From: Gaiella occulta
Lineage (GTDB): Bacteria; Actinomycetota; Thermoleophilia; Gaiellales; Gaiellaceae
Length of the DNA stretch: 64,000 nt
NCBI RefSeq assembly: GCF_003351045.1
Contig: NZ_QQZY01000001.1
Location: forward strand, 372,001-436,000
Reading direction: 5' to 3'
In this document: piece after piece, positions 1 through 8,076 of the stretch
How positions within the stretch are numbered: the first letter of the stretch is position 1
Layout: each line of letters opens with the position of its first letter
Notes under the pieces: model-generated
The model's database searches: none
What the model was told of the DNA's origin: nothing
The model's input: the letters and a program-made list of their open reading frames with translations, nothing else
Translations under genes and position numbers: made by a program

Positions 1-796
1 ATGCGGCCCCCGCGATCTGGGCATGACGCTCGATCTCGCGCTCGCTGACGCGCTCGAGCCGCTCGGTCTGCCTGCGCTCGAACTCCACCAGCGTGACCTC
101 CAGCCGAGCCCGCGCATCCGTCTCGGCGCGCTCGATTCCCTCGGCGATCGCGGCCTCCCGCGCCCGCAGGCGCTCGGTTATCTCCTCGATCGCGCGCCGC
201 CGCTCCAGCGTCTGCGCCTCCAGCTCGTCGAGCGCCTCCGTGACGGCGGTGCTCGCGGCGCGCTCGAGCTCCTCGCGCAGCCGCAGCACTGCCTTGCGCT
301 GCTCGTCGGCCGTCGAGCCGAGCTCCGCCGCCTCCGCCTCGATACGAGCCTCGACCTCCGCGATCGCCTGCTGCTGGCGCTGTATCAGGCGGGCGAGCCG
401 CGCCTCGAGATGGCGCCCGGCACGGTCGACATCCTCGACGACGCCTCGCAGACGGTCTTCCAGGCGGCGCTCGACGGCCGACAGCGTCTCGCTCAGCGAC
501 TCGCCCGCCCGCCGCTCGCGCTCGGCTGCGGACGCCCGTCGCTCCTCGGCGATGCGGCGCTCCTCGACCACGAGCTGCGACATCGCGTTGGCGCGCTCGC
601 GGGCCAGCACGTGGCGGATCTCCTCGACGTGGGCCGCGGTCTCCTCCTCGACGGCGGCGCGGAGCTGCGAGCGGGCTGCCGCGATCAGCGCGTCGGCGGC
701 GGCGGCGCGGGCGCGCGCCCGTCGCAGGGCGAGCAGCAGCGCGGCGACCGCGACGAGCGCGGCCACGAGGCCCGCGGTGAATATCCAGACGGCCAC
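1..796 (-). CDS. Membrane-anchored coiled-coil protein (partial, C-terminus off window)
   Basis: This frame is open to the window edge on the minus strand, so only the first 265 residues are seen. The GTG start at 796 follows a GGTGAGG ribosome site. An N-terminal hydrophobic helix (about residues 3-24) is followed by an almost unbroken Glu/Arg/Ala coiled coil rich in heptads, with no globular domain yet visible. This layout (anchor plus long coiled coil) is seen in RmuC-type proteins and in many uncharacterised actinobacterial proteins; without the C-terminus neither can be chosen. It is the last gene of a minus-strand run behind the UbiA-like and UbiE-like genes, 17 nt from its neighbour. 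Confidence 0.75.
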   Translation of the reverse strand, partial: MAVWIFTAGLVAALVAVAALLLALRRARARAAAADALIAAARSQLRAAVEEETAAHVEEIRHVLARERANAMSQLVVEERRIAEERRASAAERERRAGESLSETLSAVERRLEDRLRGVVEDVDRAGRHLEARLARLIQRQQQAIAEVEARIEAEAAELGSTADEQRKAVLRLREELERAASTAVTEALDELEAQTLERRRAIEEITERLRAREAAIAEGIERAETDARARLEVTLVEFERRQTERLERVSEREIERHAQIAGAA

Positions 797-813
797 GACC
801 TCACCCTAATCAT

Positions 814-1530
814 CTACACCCGGAACGCGACGAGCGCGGCGGCGAGCACGACCGCCGAGAGCGCGAGCAGGCGAAGCGCGGCCTCCGGCGCGGCGGCGAG
901 CAGCTCCCGCGTGACGGGCTGCGAGGTGCCGTCCGCGAGCTCGAGCGCGCCCGTGACCGAGGCGACACGGCGCCTGGCGGTACGGGCGGCGGTGGAGAGC
1001 CGGCGCTGCGCGAGCGCGAGCGCCGCCGCCCACGCGGCCGCGAGCACGGCCTCCACGCGGATCGTGCCCGCGCACGCGACGTAGCCGGTGATCACGGGGA
1101 AGGCGCCCCACGCGAGCGCGAACCAGAGGTCGGAGTGGAAGCGGCCGCCGAGGAGCTCGAGGTTGTACGCGGGGACGAGAAAGGCGCCGGCGGCGACGAG
1201 CGGGAGGATCCAGAGGCTGAAGGCGGCGGCCACGGCGATCCCGATCGCGCACGCCGCCGTGATGGAGACGAGCGCGAGCGCGCCGAGCATCCGCCCGGGG
1301 ATGCCGGTGCCGAGCGGGCGGCCGCAGAGCTCGTCGAGCGCATGCGCGCCGATTCCCATCGCGAGGAAGAACGCGAGCAGCGTCAGGCCCAGGCGCGTCC
1401 ACGAGACGGCGGGGGCAAGGGCGCCGCCGACGACGACGTACGACAGGTGCCAGGCGGTGTAGGGCGGGTGCAGGAGCGTCACCCAGTCGCGCCAGCCGCC
1501 CGGCCGCAGTGCGTAGAACGCCGGCCTCAT
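814..1530 (-). CDS. UbiA-like integral membrane protein
   Basis: A 238-residue protein with about six or seven hydrophobic segments. Residues 62-77 hold a polar stretch, AHALDELCGRPLGT, placed like the Asp-rich prenyl-binding loop of UbiA-family prenyltransferases, but the full NDxxDxxxD pattern is not present. It lies 13 nt downstream of a UbiE/MenG-like methyltransferase. A role in quinone or lipid-tail chemistry is therefore plausible but inferred. The C-terminal third is a soluble Arg/Ala-rich stretch followed by one last membrane helix. It could equally be an uncharacterised membrane protein that only resembles UbiA. Confidence 0.6.
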   Translation of the reverse strand: MRPAFYALRPGGWRDWVTLLHPPYTAWHLSYVVVGGALAPAVSWTRLGLTLLAFFLAMGIGAHALDELCGRPLGTGIPGRMLGALALVSITAACAIGIAVAAAFSLWILPLVAAGAFLVPAYNLELLGGRFHSDLWFALAWGAFPVITGYVACAGTIRVEAVLAAAWAAALALAQRRLSTAARTARRRVASVTGALELADGTSQPVTRELLAAAPEAALRLLALSAVVLAAALVAFRV

Positions 1531-1543
1531 CGGCGCCGTGCCG

Positions 1544-2230
1544 TCATCTCTTGACCCCCCATACGACGACGCCGCCGCCGAGGCTCATGCGGCGGGCGCG
1601 CACGTCCCGCACGCCGGCGCGGGCCCACAGCCCGAGCTGCAGCTCCAACGGGAAGCGCTCGTAGAAGTCACGGATCGAGGGGCCGAGGAAGCGGCCGACC
1701 TCGTGCCAGCCCGGTGAGACGAGCCTGCCCGCGGCGGGCAGGCCGACCGCGACGTAGCGATCCCAGAGAGGGCGCCAGATGCCCCGCGGCAGGCAGAACT
1801 CGAGCGAGGCGATGGTCCCTCCCGGCCGCACGACGCGCGCGAGCTCGCGCAGCGTCGCCGCGGGATCGTCGACGTAGCGGAGCAGGTACGTGAAGGTGAG
1901 ATGGTCGAAGGACGCGTCCGGAAACGGGATCTCCGTCGCCGAGGCCTCGACGAGCTCGACGCGGCCGCCGAAGCGCCGGCGCGCCTCGGCCAGCATGGCG
2001 GGGCTCTGGTCGAGCCCGGTGACCCGGAAGCCGCGGCGCACGAGCTGCGCGGCGACGAGGCCCGTGCCGGTGGCGACGTCGAGCACCGTGCCGCCGTCCC
2101 GCGGCAGGCGCGAGACCATGAAGCGCCGCCAGCGCGGGTCCTGGCCGAGCGAGAGGGTCGCCCCGACCCGGTCGTAGCTCGGGCCGAGCGGAGCGAAGAG
2201 CTGCTGCGCATGGCGGCGTCGGTCGGACAT
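1544..2230 (-). CDS. UbiE/MenG-like SAM methyltransferase
   Basis: A 228-residue class I SAM-dependent methyltransferase. The N-terminus (QQLFAPLGPSYDRVGATLSL) resembles the UbiE/MenG entry motif with its F-x4-YD pattern. Motif I is VLDVATGTGLVAAQL at about residues 48-62. A later DxSFD-type acidic loop (FPDASFDHLTFTYLLRYVDD) and the post-motif VRPGG are also present. Enzymes of this group C-methylate demethylmenaquinone. Being first in a run with a UbiA-like gene supports quinone chemistry, but substrate specificity cannot be read from sequence. It is divergent from the next gene by only 19 nt. Confidence 0.75.
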   Translation of the reverse strand: MSDRRRHAQQLFAPLGPSYDRVGATLSLGQDPRWRRFMVSRLPRDGGTVLDVATGTGLVAAQLVRRGFRVTGLDQSPAMLAEARRRFGGRVELVEASATEIPFPDASFDHLTFTYLLRYVDDPAATLRELARVVRPGGTIASLEFCLPRGIWRPLWDRYVAVGLPAAGRLVSPGWHEVGRFLGPSIRDFYERFPLELQLGLWARAGVRDVRARRMSLGGGVVVWGVKR

Positions 2231-2249
2231 CGGTCTCTATCCTGGCACG

Positions 2250-2804
2250 GTGACGCTCCTCGCCGACCTCGAGCGCATCGCGGCGGCCGCGGCGCAGCAC
2301 GCGCCGGAGCAGGCGGCGGTCAGCGCCGTGCTCGCCGCCGAGCCCACGCCCGGCGTGCGCGCCTACCTTTGCGCCTACGAGAGCGAAGGCGGTGAGCGCG
2401 CCTGGCTCGTGCTCGACGACGACGGCGTGCCGGTGACCGCGCGGGGTGAGGTGCGCGACGTCGTCGCGATCGCGGCGCTGTGCGAGATCGCGGCGGAGTC
2501 CGCTGCCGGCGGCGATCTCGACGAGCTGCTCGCGCGGCTCGTGGCGCTGCGGATGAGCGAGGCCCCCGAGGGCATCGCCGAGGCGGAGGACGCGGTGCGC
2601 GCGCTCCAGCGCGTGATCGGCGCGCCGCCGCAGCTCGCCTCGCCCGTGCGCCTGGACGGTATCGGGGCTGCCGCCCGGCGCCTGGAGCTGGCGCTCGACC
2701 CGGCCTGCCCGTCGCCGTTCACCGCCGCGCTCAGGGCCGCACAGGGAGCCGTGGATGCGCTGCTGCGCGAGGTCGAGGACTCCTACCGGGCCCGTCTCGT
2801 CTAA
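2250..2804 (+). CDS. Conserved hypothetical protein, helical
   Basis: A 184-residue acidic, Ala/Leu-rich soluble protein with a GTG start. I do not recognise a family. Residues 35-70 look like two or three beta strands (RAYLCAYES, RAWLVLDDDG), and the rest is predicted helical. It is the first of a plus-strand run (this gene, a 96-residue protein, then proline dehydrogenase) with short gaps. It has no signal peptide or membrane segment. Third-position G/C is strongly coding. Confidence 0.65.
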   Translation: MTLLADLERIAAAAAQHAPEQAAVSAVLAAEPTPGVRAYLCAYESEGGERAWLVLDDDGVPVTARGEVRDVVAIAALCEIAAESAAGGDLDELLARLVALRMSEAPEGIAEAEDAVRALQRVIGAPPQLASPVRLDGIGAAARRLELALDPACPSPFTAALRAAQGAVDALLREVEDSYRARLV

Positions 2805-2813
2805 CCTGCGGCC

Positions 2814-3104
2814 ATGGAAGGCGGCGGCTTCTTCCCGTTCGGCGGCGACCCCGAGGAGATCATGCGGGGACTGCGCGAGTTCGCCGAGCAGCAGAGCGAG
2901 AGCGTCAAGGAGGCGCAGCGCGAGCAGTTCGCGACGCTGACGCTCAACACCGCCGTCGAGCTGACCGCGGCCGCGCTCGGCAAGCTGCAGCCGTCGGGCG
3001 GCATCGACGAGCAGGCGATCGCCCTCCGCGACGCGATGCGGGTGCTCTTCCCGGAGGCCGTCGCCCTGGTCTCGGCGGCCCGCCGGGGCTTCATGCACGA
3101 GTAG
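2814..3104 (+). CDS. Small helical hypothetical protein
   Basis: A 96-residue protein starting at an ATG 9 nt after the previous stop. The N-terminus is Gly/Phe-rich (EGGGFFPFGGDPEEIM). A single amphipathic region follows, rich in Glu and Gln (REFAEQQSESVKEAQREQF), with a helical C-terminus. I do not recognise it. Its place just before proline dehydrogenase may be chance; the spacing (38 nt) allows co-transcription. Confidence 0.6.
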   Translation: MEGGGFFPFGGDPEEIMRGLREFAEQQSESVKEAQREQFATLTLNTAVELTAAALGKLQPSGGIDEQAIALRDAMRVLFPEAVALVSAARRGFMHE

Positions 3105-3142
3105 CCCGGGAGCGCAGACGGGCGACGGTACGATCGGCCGCG

Positions 3143-4051
3143 ATGGGCCTTCTCGACCGCGCTCTCGTCCGTGTCCTGCCGGCCGTGCCACGGTCGGTCG
3201 TGCGTCGCGTCTCCGCTCCGTACATCGCCGGTCCGACGCTCGACGACGCCCGCCGCACGGTCTCCGCGCTCAACGCCGAGGGGAAGCGGGCCACCGTCGA
3301 CGTGCTCGGCGAGGAGATCACCCGGCACGAGGAGGCGCGGGCGATCGCCGACGCCTACCGCGCGGTTCTCGCGGCGATCGAGTCCGACCGGCTCGACGCG
3401 AACGTCTCGGTGAAGCTCACGGGGATCGGGCTCAAGCTCGACCTCGGCCTCTGCCGCGAGCTGCTCGAGTCGCTCGTGCGCGAGGCGCGGGCGCGCGGCA
3501 CGTTCGTGCGCATCGACATGGAGGACGCGACCTGCGTCGACGACACGCTGGCGCTCTACCGCGGGCTGCGCGAAGGCGGGCTCGACAACGTCGGCATCGT
3601 GCTGCAGGCGTACCTGAAGCGGACGCTCGCAGACATCGGCGACCTGCGCGACCTGCGCCCGAGCGTGCGCCTGTGCAAGGGGATCTACGTCGAGCCCGCG
3701 TCGATCGCCTTCCAGGAGGACGACGTCGTGCGCCGCTCCTACCTGGCCTGTCTCGAGGCGCTGCTCGACGCAGGTTGCAGGGTCGCCGTCGCGACCCACG
3801 ACGAGCACCTGATCGGGGAGACGCTCCGGCGTGTCGCCGGGCTCGGGCCGGACGCGTACGAGTTCCAGATGCTGCTCGGCGTGCGCCCCGGCCGCGCGAC
3901 GGAGCTCGTCGCCGGCGGGCACCGGGTACGCGTGTACGTCCCCTTCGGCCGGCGCTGGTACGAGTATTCGCTCCGTCGCCTGCAGGAGAATCCCCGCATG
4001 GCGGGGATGATCGCGAAGGCGACGGTCGGGCGTATCGCCGGGAGGGGCTAG
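3143..4051 (+). CDS. Proline dehydrogenase (monofunctional, actinobacterial type)
   Basis: A 302-residue FAD-dependent proline dehydrogenase, which oxidises proline to pyrroline-5-carboxylate as the first step of proline catabolism. Visible family signatures are NVSVKLTGIGL (about 91-101), RIDMEDATCVDDTL, LQAYLKRT, RLCKGIYVEP, VATHDEHL and EFQMLLGVRP. The final YSLRRLQENP supplies the Arg pair that binds the substrate carboxylate. The length fits the short monofunctional form rather than fused PutA. The ATG at 3143 was chosen because it opens the usual MGLLDRAL N-terminus; further upstream in frame is not PRODH-like. The pyrroline-5-carboxylate dehydrogenase partner is not in the window. Confidence 0.93.
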   Translation: MGLLDRALVRVLPAVPRSVVRRVSAPYIAGPTLDDARRTVSALNAEGKRATVDVLGEEITRHEEARAIADAYRAVLAAIESDRLDANVSVKLTGIGLKLDLGLCRELLESLVREARARGTFVRIDMEDATCVDDTLALYRGLREGGLDNVGIVLQAYLKRTLADIGDLRDLRPSVRLCKGIYVEPASIAFQEDDVVRRSYLACLEALLDAGCRVAVATHDEHLIGETLRRVAGLGPDAYEFQMLLGVRPGRATELVAGGHRVRVYVPFGRRWYEYSLRRLQENPRMAGMIAKATVGRIAGRG

Positions 4052-4054
4052 CCC

Positions 4055-5737
4055 GTGCCCGTGCGGCGGCGTCACGGCGAGCCGCGCCGTCTCGTGCCGG
4101 CGGCGGCCGCGATCGCGGTTGCGGCGGTCGCGGTCGTGAACATCGCCTCGGCGCTCACGCCGAACGCCTCCTGGCGGGGGCGGCTGCTCTTGCAGGTGGA
4201 GCCGATCGGCGCCATGAAGGTCTTCCATGCGCTCGCTCTGCCGGCGGGGACGCTCCTGCTCGTCGCCGCCTTCTATCTCGCCCGCCGCCGCCGCTTCGCC
4301 TGGGCGGCGGCGCTCGCGGCGCTGCTCGCGCTCGGGGTGATCGACCTCGTCAAGGGCCTCGATGTCGAGGAGGCGGCGCTGAGCTTCGCGGGTGCCGCGC
4401 TCCTGTGGTGGGGACGCGACTCGTTCCACGTACGCCACGACCCGGTACGCCTGCGCTCCGCCGCGTGGCGCGTCCCGCTCGTCCTCGCCGGCACGTTCGC
4501 CGTCGCCGCGGTGTTCGTCGCAGCAGCGGCCGAGGGCGGTGGAGGGGTGGTGCGGGAGACGATCTCGCTGCTGCTGTGGCAGCCGGGCAGGCTCTCGTAC
4601 ACGGACGAGCTCGGTTACGTTCCCCTCGCCGTGCACCTGCTCGGCGTCGCGTCGATCGTCGTCTGCATCTGGCTCGTGCTGCGCCCCCTGGCGGCGCCGC
4701 GCAGCCTGCCCGATCCGTCGCTGCGCCGAGCGGCGGCCGAGCTCGTGCGCAGCCACGGCGGCGACACGCTGGCGTTCTTCAAGCTGCGACAGGACATCCA
4801 CTACCTGTTCGACGCCGGGCGCGACGCGTTCGTCGCCTACCGCGTCGAGGGAGGGGTGCTCCTCTGCTCGGGCGACCCCGTCGGCGCTCCCGCATCGATC
4901 CCCGCCCTCGTCCGCGAGGCGGTCGCGTTCGCAAAGGAGCGCGGACTGCGGCTCGGCGCGGTGGGAGTGAGCGAGGAGGTCGCGGCGCTGTTCGAGCAGC
5001 AGGGGCTGCGCCGCTTCTACCTCGGCGACGAAGCCGTCGTCGACACCCGTGCCTTCTCGCTCGAAGGGCGAGCGATCCGCAAAGTGCGCCAGTCGGTGAC
5101 CCGGCTCGAGAAGGCGGGTTTCACCTTCGCGCTCAGCGAGCTCGGGGCGCTGTCGGAGGACGAGCTGTGCCAGCTCGAGTCCGTCACCGACGCCTGGCTG
5201 CAGGGGGCGCACGAGCGCGGGTTCACGATGGCGATGGACGGCCTGCGCGGCGCGCACCAGAGCGAGACGCTCGTCGCCGTCGCGCGCGACGCGGAGCAGC
5301 GGGTGTGCGGGTTCCTCCATTTCGTGCCGTCGTACGGTCGCGCGGCCGTCTCGCTCTCGTTCATGCGGCGCCGTCCCGCGACCCCGAACGGGCTCACGGA
5401 GTTCCTCGTCGCCCGCTCGCTCGAGGCGCTCCGCGACCGCGGCGTCGAGCATGTCTCGCTCAACTTCGCCGCCTTCGCGCGCTTCATCCACGATCCCAGG
5501 AGCCGGGTGGAGCGGCTGCTGGGGCGGATCGTCTCCCTCGGCAACCCGTTCTTCCAGATCGAGAGCCTCTACCGCTTCAACGCGAAGTTCTCGCCTGCCT
5601 GGGTACCGCGCTACCTCGTCTACAGCGGTCTGCTCGGCCTGCCGCGGGCGGGGCTCGCGGCCGCGTGGGCGGAGGGGCAGCTGCCGAAGCCGTTCTCGCG
5701 CGGGCGCGAGACGGCGGGATCCCGTCATGGACGCTGA
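4055..5737 (+). CDS. MprF-type phosphatidylglycerol lysyltransferase-domain membrane protein
   Basis: A 560-residue protein. The N-terminal 210 residues carry about six membrane helices. The C-terminal 340 residues are a DUF2156/MprF synthetase domain with the doubled GNAT-like fold (DAFVAYRVEGGVLLCSGDPVG, SVTRLEKAGFTF, SLSFMRRRP, GLTEFLVARSLE, SLGNPFFQIESLYRFNAKF). Relatives transfer aminoacyl groups from tRNA to phosphatidylglycerol, altering envelope charge. The membrane part is shorter than the 14-helix flippase of full MprF, so the protein may be only a synthase. The GTG start lies 3 nt after the previous stop. The last 11 nt overlap the next gene. Confidence 0.8.
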   Translation: MPVRRRHGEPRRLVPAAAAIAVAAVAVVNIASALTPNASWRGRLLLQVEPIGAMKVFHALALPAGTLLLVAAFYLARRRRFAWAAALAALLALGVIDLVKGLDVEEAALSFAGAALLWWGRDSFHVRHDPVRLRSAAWRVPLVLAGTFAVAAVFVAAAAEGGGGVVRETISLLLWQPGRLSYTDELGYVPLAVHLLGVASIVVCIWLVLRPLAAPRSLPDPSLRRAAAELVRSHGGDTLAFFKLRQDIHYLFDAGRDAFVAYRVEGGVLLCSGDPVGAPASIPALVREAVAFAKERGLRLGAVGVSEEVAALFEQQGLRRFYLGDEAVVDTRAFSLEGRAIRKVRQSVTRLEKAGFTFALSELGALSEDELCQLESVTDAWLQGAHERGFTMAMDGLRGAHQSETLVAVARDAEQRVCGFLHFVPSYGRAAVSLSFMRRRPATPNGLTEFLVARSLEALRDRGVEHVSLNFAAFARFIHDPRSRVERLLGRIVSLGNPFFQIESLYRFNAKFSPAWVPRYLVYSGLLGLPRAGLAAAWAEGQLPKPFSRGRETAGSRHGR

Positions 5738-6167
5738 CGGGCGACGCGACGGCCGGCGTGCCGCGCTCGTCGTGCTCGGGGCGGTGGTCGTCTCGCTCGT
5801 GCCGTGGACCGTCTACCTCTCCCTCGCGCTTCCGGACGAGCACCTCGAGACGAACTGGGCGCTCGTGTGGACGGGGTTCGACAGCGCTCTCGCCGCGCTC
5901 GCGATCGGCACCCTCGCGGCGGTCTGGCGCCGCAGCGACGCGACCGCGCTGCTCGCCACGGCGCTCGCGACCGCACTCGTATGCGACGCCTGGTTCGACG
6001 TCACGACGGCCGCTCCCGGGGACGAGCTGGTCGTCGCGGCGCTGATGGCGGTGCTGGTCGAGCTGCCGGCCGCCGCGTTCTCGCTGCGGGTGGCGCTGCG
6101 CGCCTTCGCCGCTCGCCCGGCCGCTCAGGCCGTGAGCGAGAAGCCGCCGTCGACGACGAGGGTCTGA
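5727..6167 (+). CDS. Small four-helix membrane protein
   Basis: A 146-residue protein with four hydrophobic segments (around residues 13-32, 45-62, 70-85 and 97-120) and a basic tail. The ATG at 5727 overlaps the end of the MprF-like gene, so translation is probably coupled. I do not recognise the family. Its last 43 nt run against the 3' end of the FabL-like gene on the other strand. Confidence 0.65.
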   Translation: MDADGRRDGRRAALVVLGAVVVSLVPWTVYLSLALPDEHLETNWALVWTGFDSALAALAIGTLAAVWRRSDATALLATALATALVCDAWFDVTTAAPGDELVVAALMAVLVELPAAAFSLRVALRAFAARPAAQAVSEKPPSTTRV

Positions 6168-6850
6168 CCCCGCACCATCTCGGCGTCCGGGGAGCACAGG
6201 AACGCGACGGCGCCGGCGATGTCGTCGGGGGCGACGATGCGGCCCGCCGCGTTGCGCGCGCCCATCGCGAGCATCTCGTCCCTGTTGGGGAAGTGCGCGA
6301 GCGCGCCCGTCTCGACCACGCCGCCCGAGACGGCGTTGACGCGGATCCCGCGCGGCCCGAGCTCGACAGCGAGATAGCGGACGAGCGACTCGAGCGCCGC
6401 CTTGGAGGTGCCGACGAGGACGTAGTTCTCGAGCACGCGGATCGAGCCGAGGCTCGAGATGGCCACGATCGACGATCCCGGCGGCATCGACGGCGCCGCG
6501 ACGCGCGTGAGCGCGAGGAACGCGCGCGCGTTCGCGTTCAGCGTCCAGTCCCAGTGCTTGTCCTCGGTCTCGAGGGCGGGGCGGATGACGCCGGTGGCCG
6601 CGTTGTGGACGAGCACGTCGAGCGGCCCGAGCTCCGCGACCTGTTCCAGCACGCGGTCCGAGGTGACGTTTCCGCGCACGAGCACGGGCTCGGCTCCGAG
6701 CGCGCGCAGCTCCCCGGCCGTCTGCTCGGCTGCCGTGTCCGAGCGCATGTAGCCGATCGCCACCCGCGTCGCTCCGTCGCGGGCGAAGCGCAGCGCGATC
6801 GCCTTCCCGATCCCGCGCGAGCCTCCGCTGACGAAGACCGAGCGGCCCAT
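6125..6850 (-). CDS. fabL: Enoyl-ACP reductase III-like SDR (FabL)
   Basis: A 241-residue short-chain dehydrogenase. Residues 6-16 form the NADP loop VSGGSRGIGKA, and NAATGVIRPALE follows strand 4. The active site is ENYVLVGTSKAALESL, that is Tyr-x6-Lys rather than the usual Tyr-x3-Lys. This unusual spacing, with HWDW(T/N), SSLGSIR, NAVSGG, HFPNRDE and GQTLVVDGG, matches Bacillus FabL closely. The reaction expected is NADPH reduction of enoyl-ACP in fatty acid synthesis. The start overlaps the stop of the upstream 93-residue gene by one base, so they form an operon. A related enoyl or ketoacyl reductase remains possible. Confidence 0.85.
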   Translation of the reverse strand: MGRSVFVSGGSRGIGKAIALRFARDGATRVAIGYMRSDTAAEQTAGELRALGAEPVLVRGNVTSDRVLEQVAELGPLDVLVHNAATGVIRPALETEDKHWDWTLNANARAFLALTRVAAPSMPPGSSIVAISSLGSIRVLENYVLVGTSKAALESLVRYLAVELGPRGIRVNAVSGGVVETGALAHFPNRDEMLAMGARNAAGRIVAPDDIAGAVAFLCSPDAEMVRGQTLVVDGGFSLTA

Positions 6851-7131
6851 CAGCCGCCGCGCGGCAGCGGGCGCGAGGCCGGCGCCGACGACGGGATCTC
6901 GTCCCAGCCGATGCGGGCGCGCGGCTCCTCCGGCTCGTCGTCCTCCGCCTTCGACGACGCATAGCCGAGTCTCTCGAGCAGGGCGATCTTCTCCTCGCCG
7001 AACCTCCGCACGGGGTGCGTCTCCGGCAGGTCGGCGATCAGCTCGCGCACGCGCGCCCGGATCTGGAACGCGAAGTGCGGCGTGGCGGGCCCGGCGAGGG
7101 CCTCGATGTCGTCGAAGGTCGGCTCTGTCAT
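6850..7131 (-). CDS. Small acidic hypothetical protein
   Basis: A 93-residue protein. A helical N-terminal half contains RARVRELIADLPETHPVRRF and EKIALLERLGYASS. A low-complexity acidic/Pro tail follows. I do not recognise it. Its stop shares one base with the fabL start, so the two genes are translationally coupled and may be functionally linked. Confidence 0.6.
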   Translation of the reverse strand: MTEPTFDDIEALAGPATPHFAFQIRARVRELIADLPETHPVRRFGEEKIALLERLGYASSKAEDDEPEEPRARIGWDEIPSSAPASRPLPRGG

Positions 7132-7164
7132 CGGAGCCGAAGCCTAACGACTACCGTCCGGGGA

Positions 7165-8052
7165 ATGCGCAGGCCGACGTCCGTCGAGGTGATGCTGCTC
7201 TCGGCGATCGGGCTGTGGGCGCTCAACCTCACGGTGACGCGCTACATCCTCACGCACGGTTTCCGGCCGCTCGCCTACGGCACCGTGCGCTACGCGCTCG
7301 CTGCGGCGGTGTTCGTCGCCATCACACTCGCCGCGGAGCGCTCGCTGCGGATCGTGCGGCGCGACATCGGCATCGTCTTCGCCGCCGCGGCGACCCTGTG
7401 GGTGAACCAGATCGGCTTCGTCTACTCGCTCAAGACGACGTCGGCCTCGGTGATCGCGCTCATCCTCGCCGCGACGCCGATCTTCGCCGCGCTGCTCGGG
7501 CTGTCGCTGCGCACGGAGCGGCTGCCCGGCCGCTTCTGGGTCGGTGCCGCGCTCTCGTTCGCGGGCGTCGGCCTCGTCGCCCTCGGCTCGGGCGGCGAGC
7601 TCCGCGGCGACCTCGGCGGCATCCTGCTCGGAATGCTCACGGCCGCCACCTGGGCCGTCTACTCGATGCTGATCGCACCGCTCATGCGCCGTTACTCGCC
7701 CTCGCGCATCAGCGCCGTCGTGCTCTCCCTCTCCGTGCTGCCGATCGCGCTGTCCGGGCTCTCGCAGACGACCGCGCAGGACTGGGGGCTCGGGTGGAAG
7801 GTGTGGGTGCTGCTCGTGTTCGCGACGCTCGGGCCGCTCGTCGTCACGAACGTGCTCTGGTTCCGCTCGCTCGACCGCATCGGCCCGTCGCGGGCGACGC
7901 TGGCCACGAACCTGCAGCCGTTCGTCGCGGCGCTGGTCGCGGTCGTGCTGCTCGGCGAGAGCATCGGCGCCGTGCAGGTCGCGGGCGGACTCCTGATCGG
8001 GCTCGGCATCCTCGCCGCGCGCCGTCGCCAGGTCAGTCCTCCGCTGGACTAG
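7165..8052 (+). CDS. EamA/DMT family transporter
   Basis: A 295-residue protein with ten hydrophobic segments arranged as two EamA repeats (residues 10-140 and 150-285). Typical family features are the N-terminal WALNLTVTRYIL, the end of repeat one KTTSASVIALILAATPIFAALLG and the end of repeat two PSRATLATNLQPFVAALVAVVLLGE. Members export or import small metabolites; the substrate is unknown. The ATG at 7165 is chosen because the upstream in-frame extension lacks membrane character. Confidence 0.88.
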   Translation: MRRPTSVEVMLLSAIGLWALNLTVTRYILTHGFRPLAYGTVRYALAAAVFVAITLAAERSLRIVRRDIGIVFAAAATLWVNQIGFVYSLKTTSASVIALILAATPIFAALLGLSLRTERLPGRFWVGAALSFAGVGLVALGSGGELRGDLGGILLGMLTAATWAVYSMLIAPLMRRYSPSRISAVVLSLSVLPIALSGLSQTTAQDWGLGWKVWVLLVFATLGPLVVTNVLWFRSLDRIGPSRATLATNLQPFVAALVAVVLLGESIGAVQVAGGLLIGLGILAARRRQVSPPLD

Positions 8053-8076
8053 ACCTGCGCCGAATACGCTGCGCGC

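Noticed and set aside
23-1084. A 353-codon plus-strand frame at the window start
   Set aside because: The minus strand has a coherent coiled-coil protein and a UbiA-like membrane protein; the plus frame is their shadow.
2801-5728. A 975-codon antisense frame opposite proline dehydrogenase and the MprF-like gene
   Set aside because: Same composition artefact; no recognisable domain and clear plus-strand genes.
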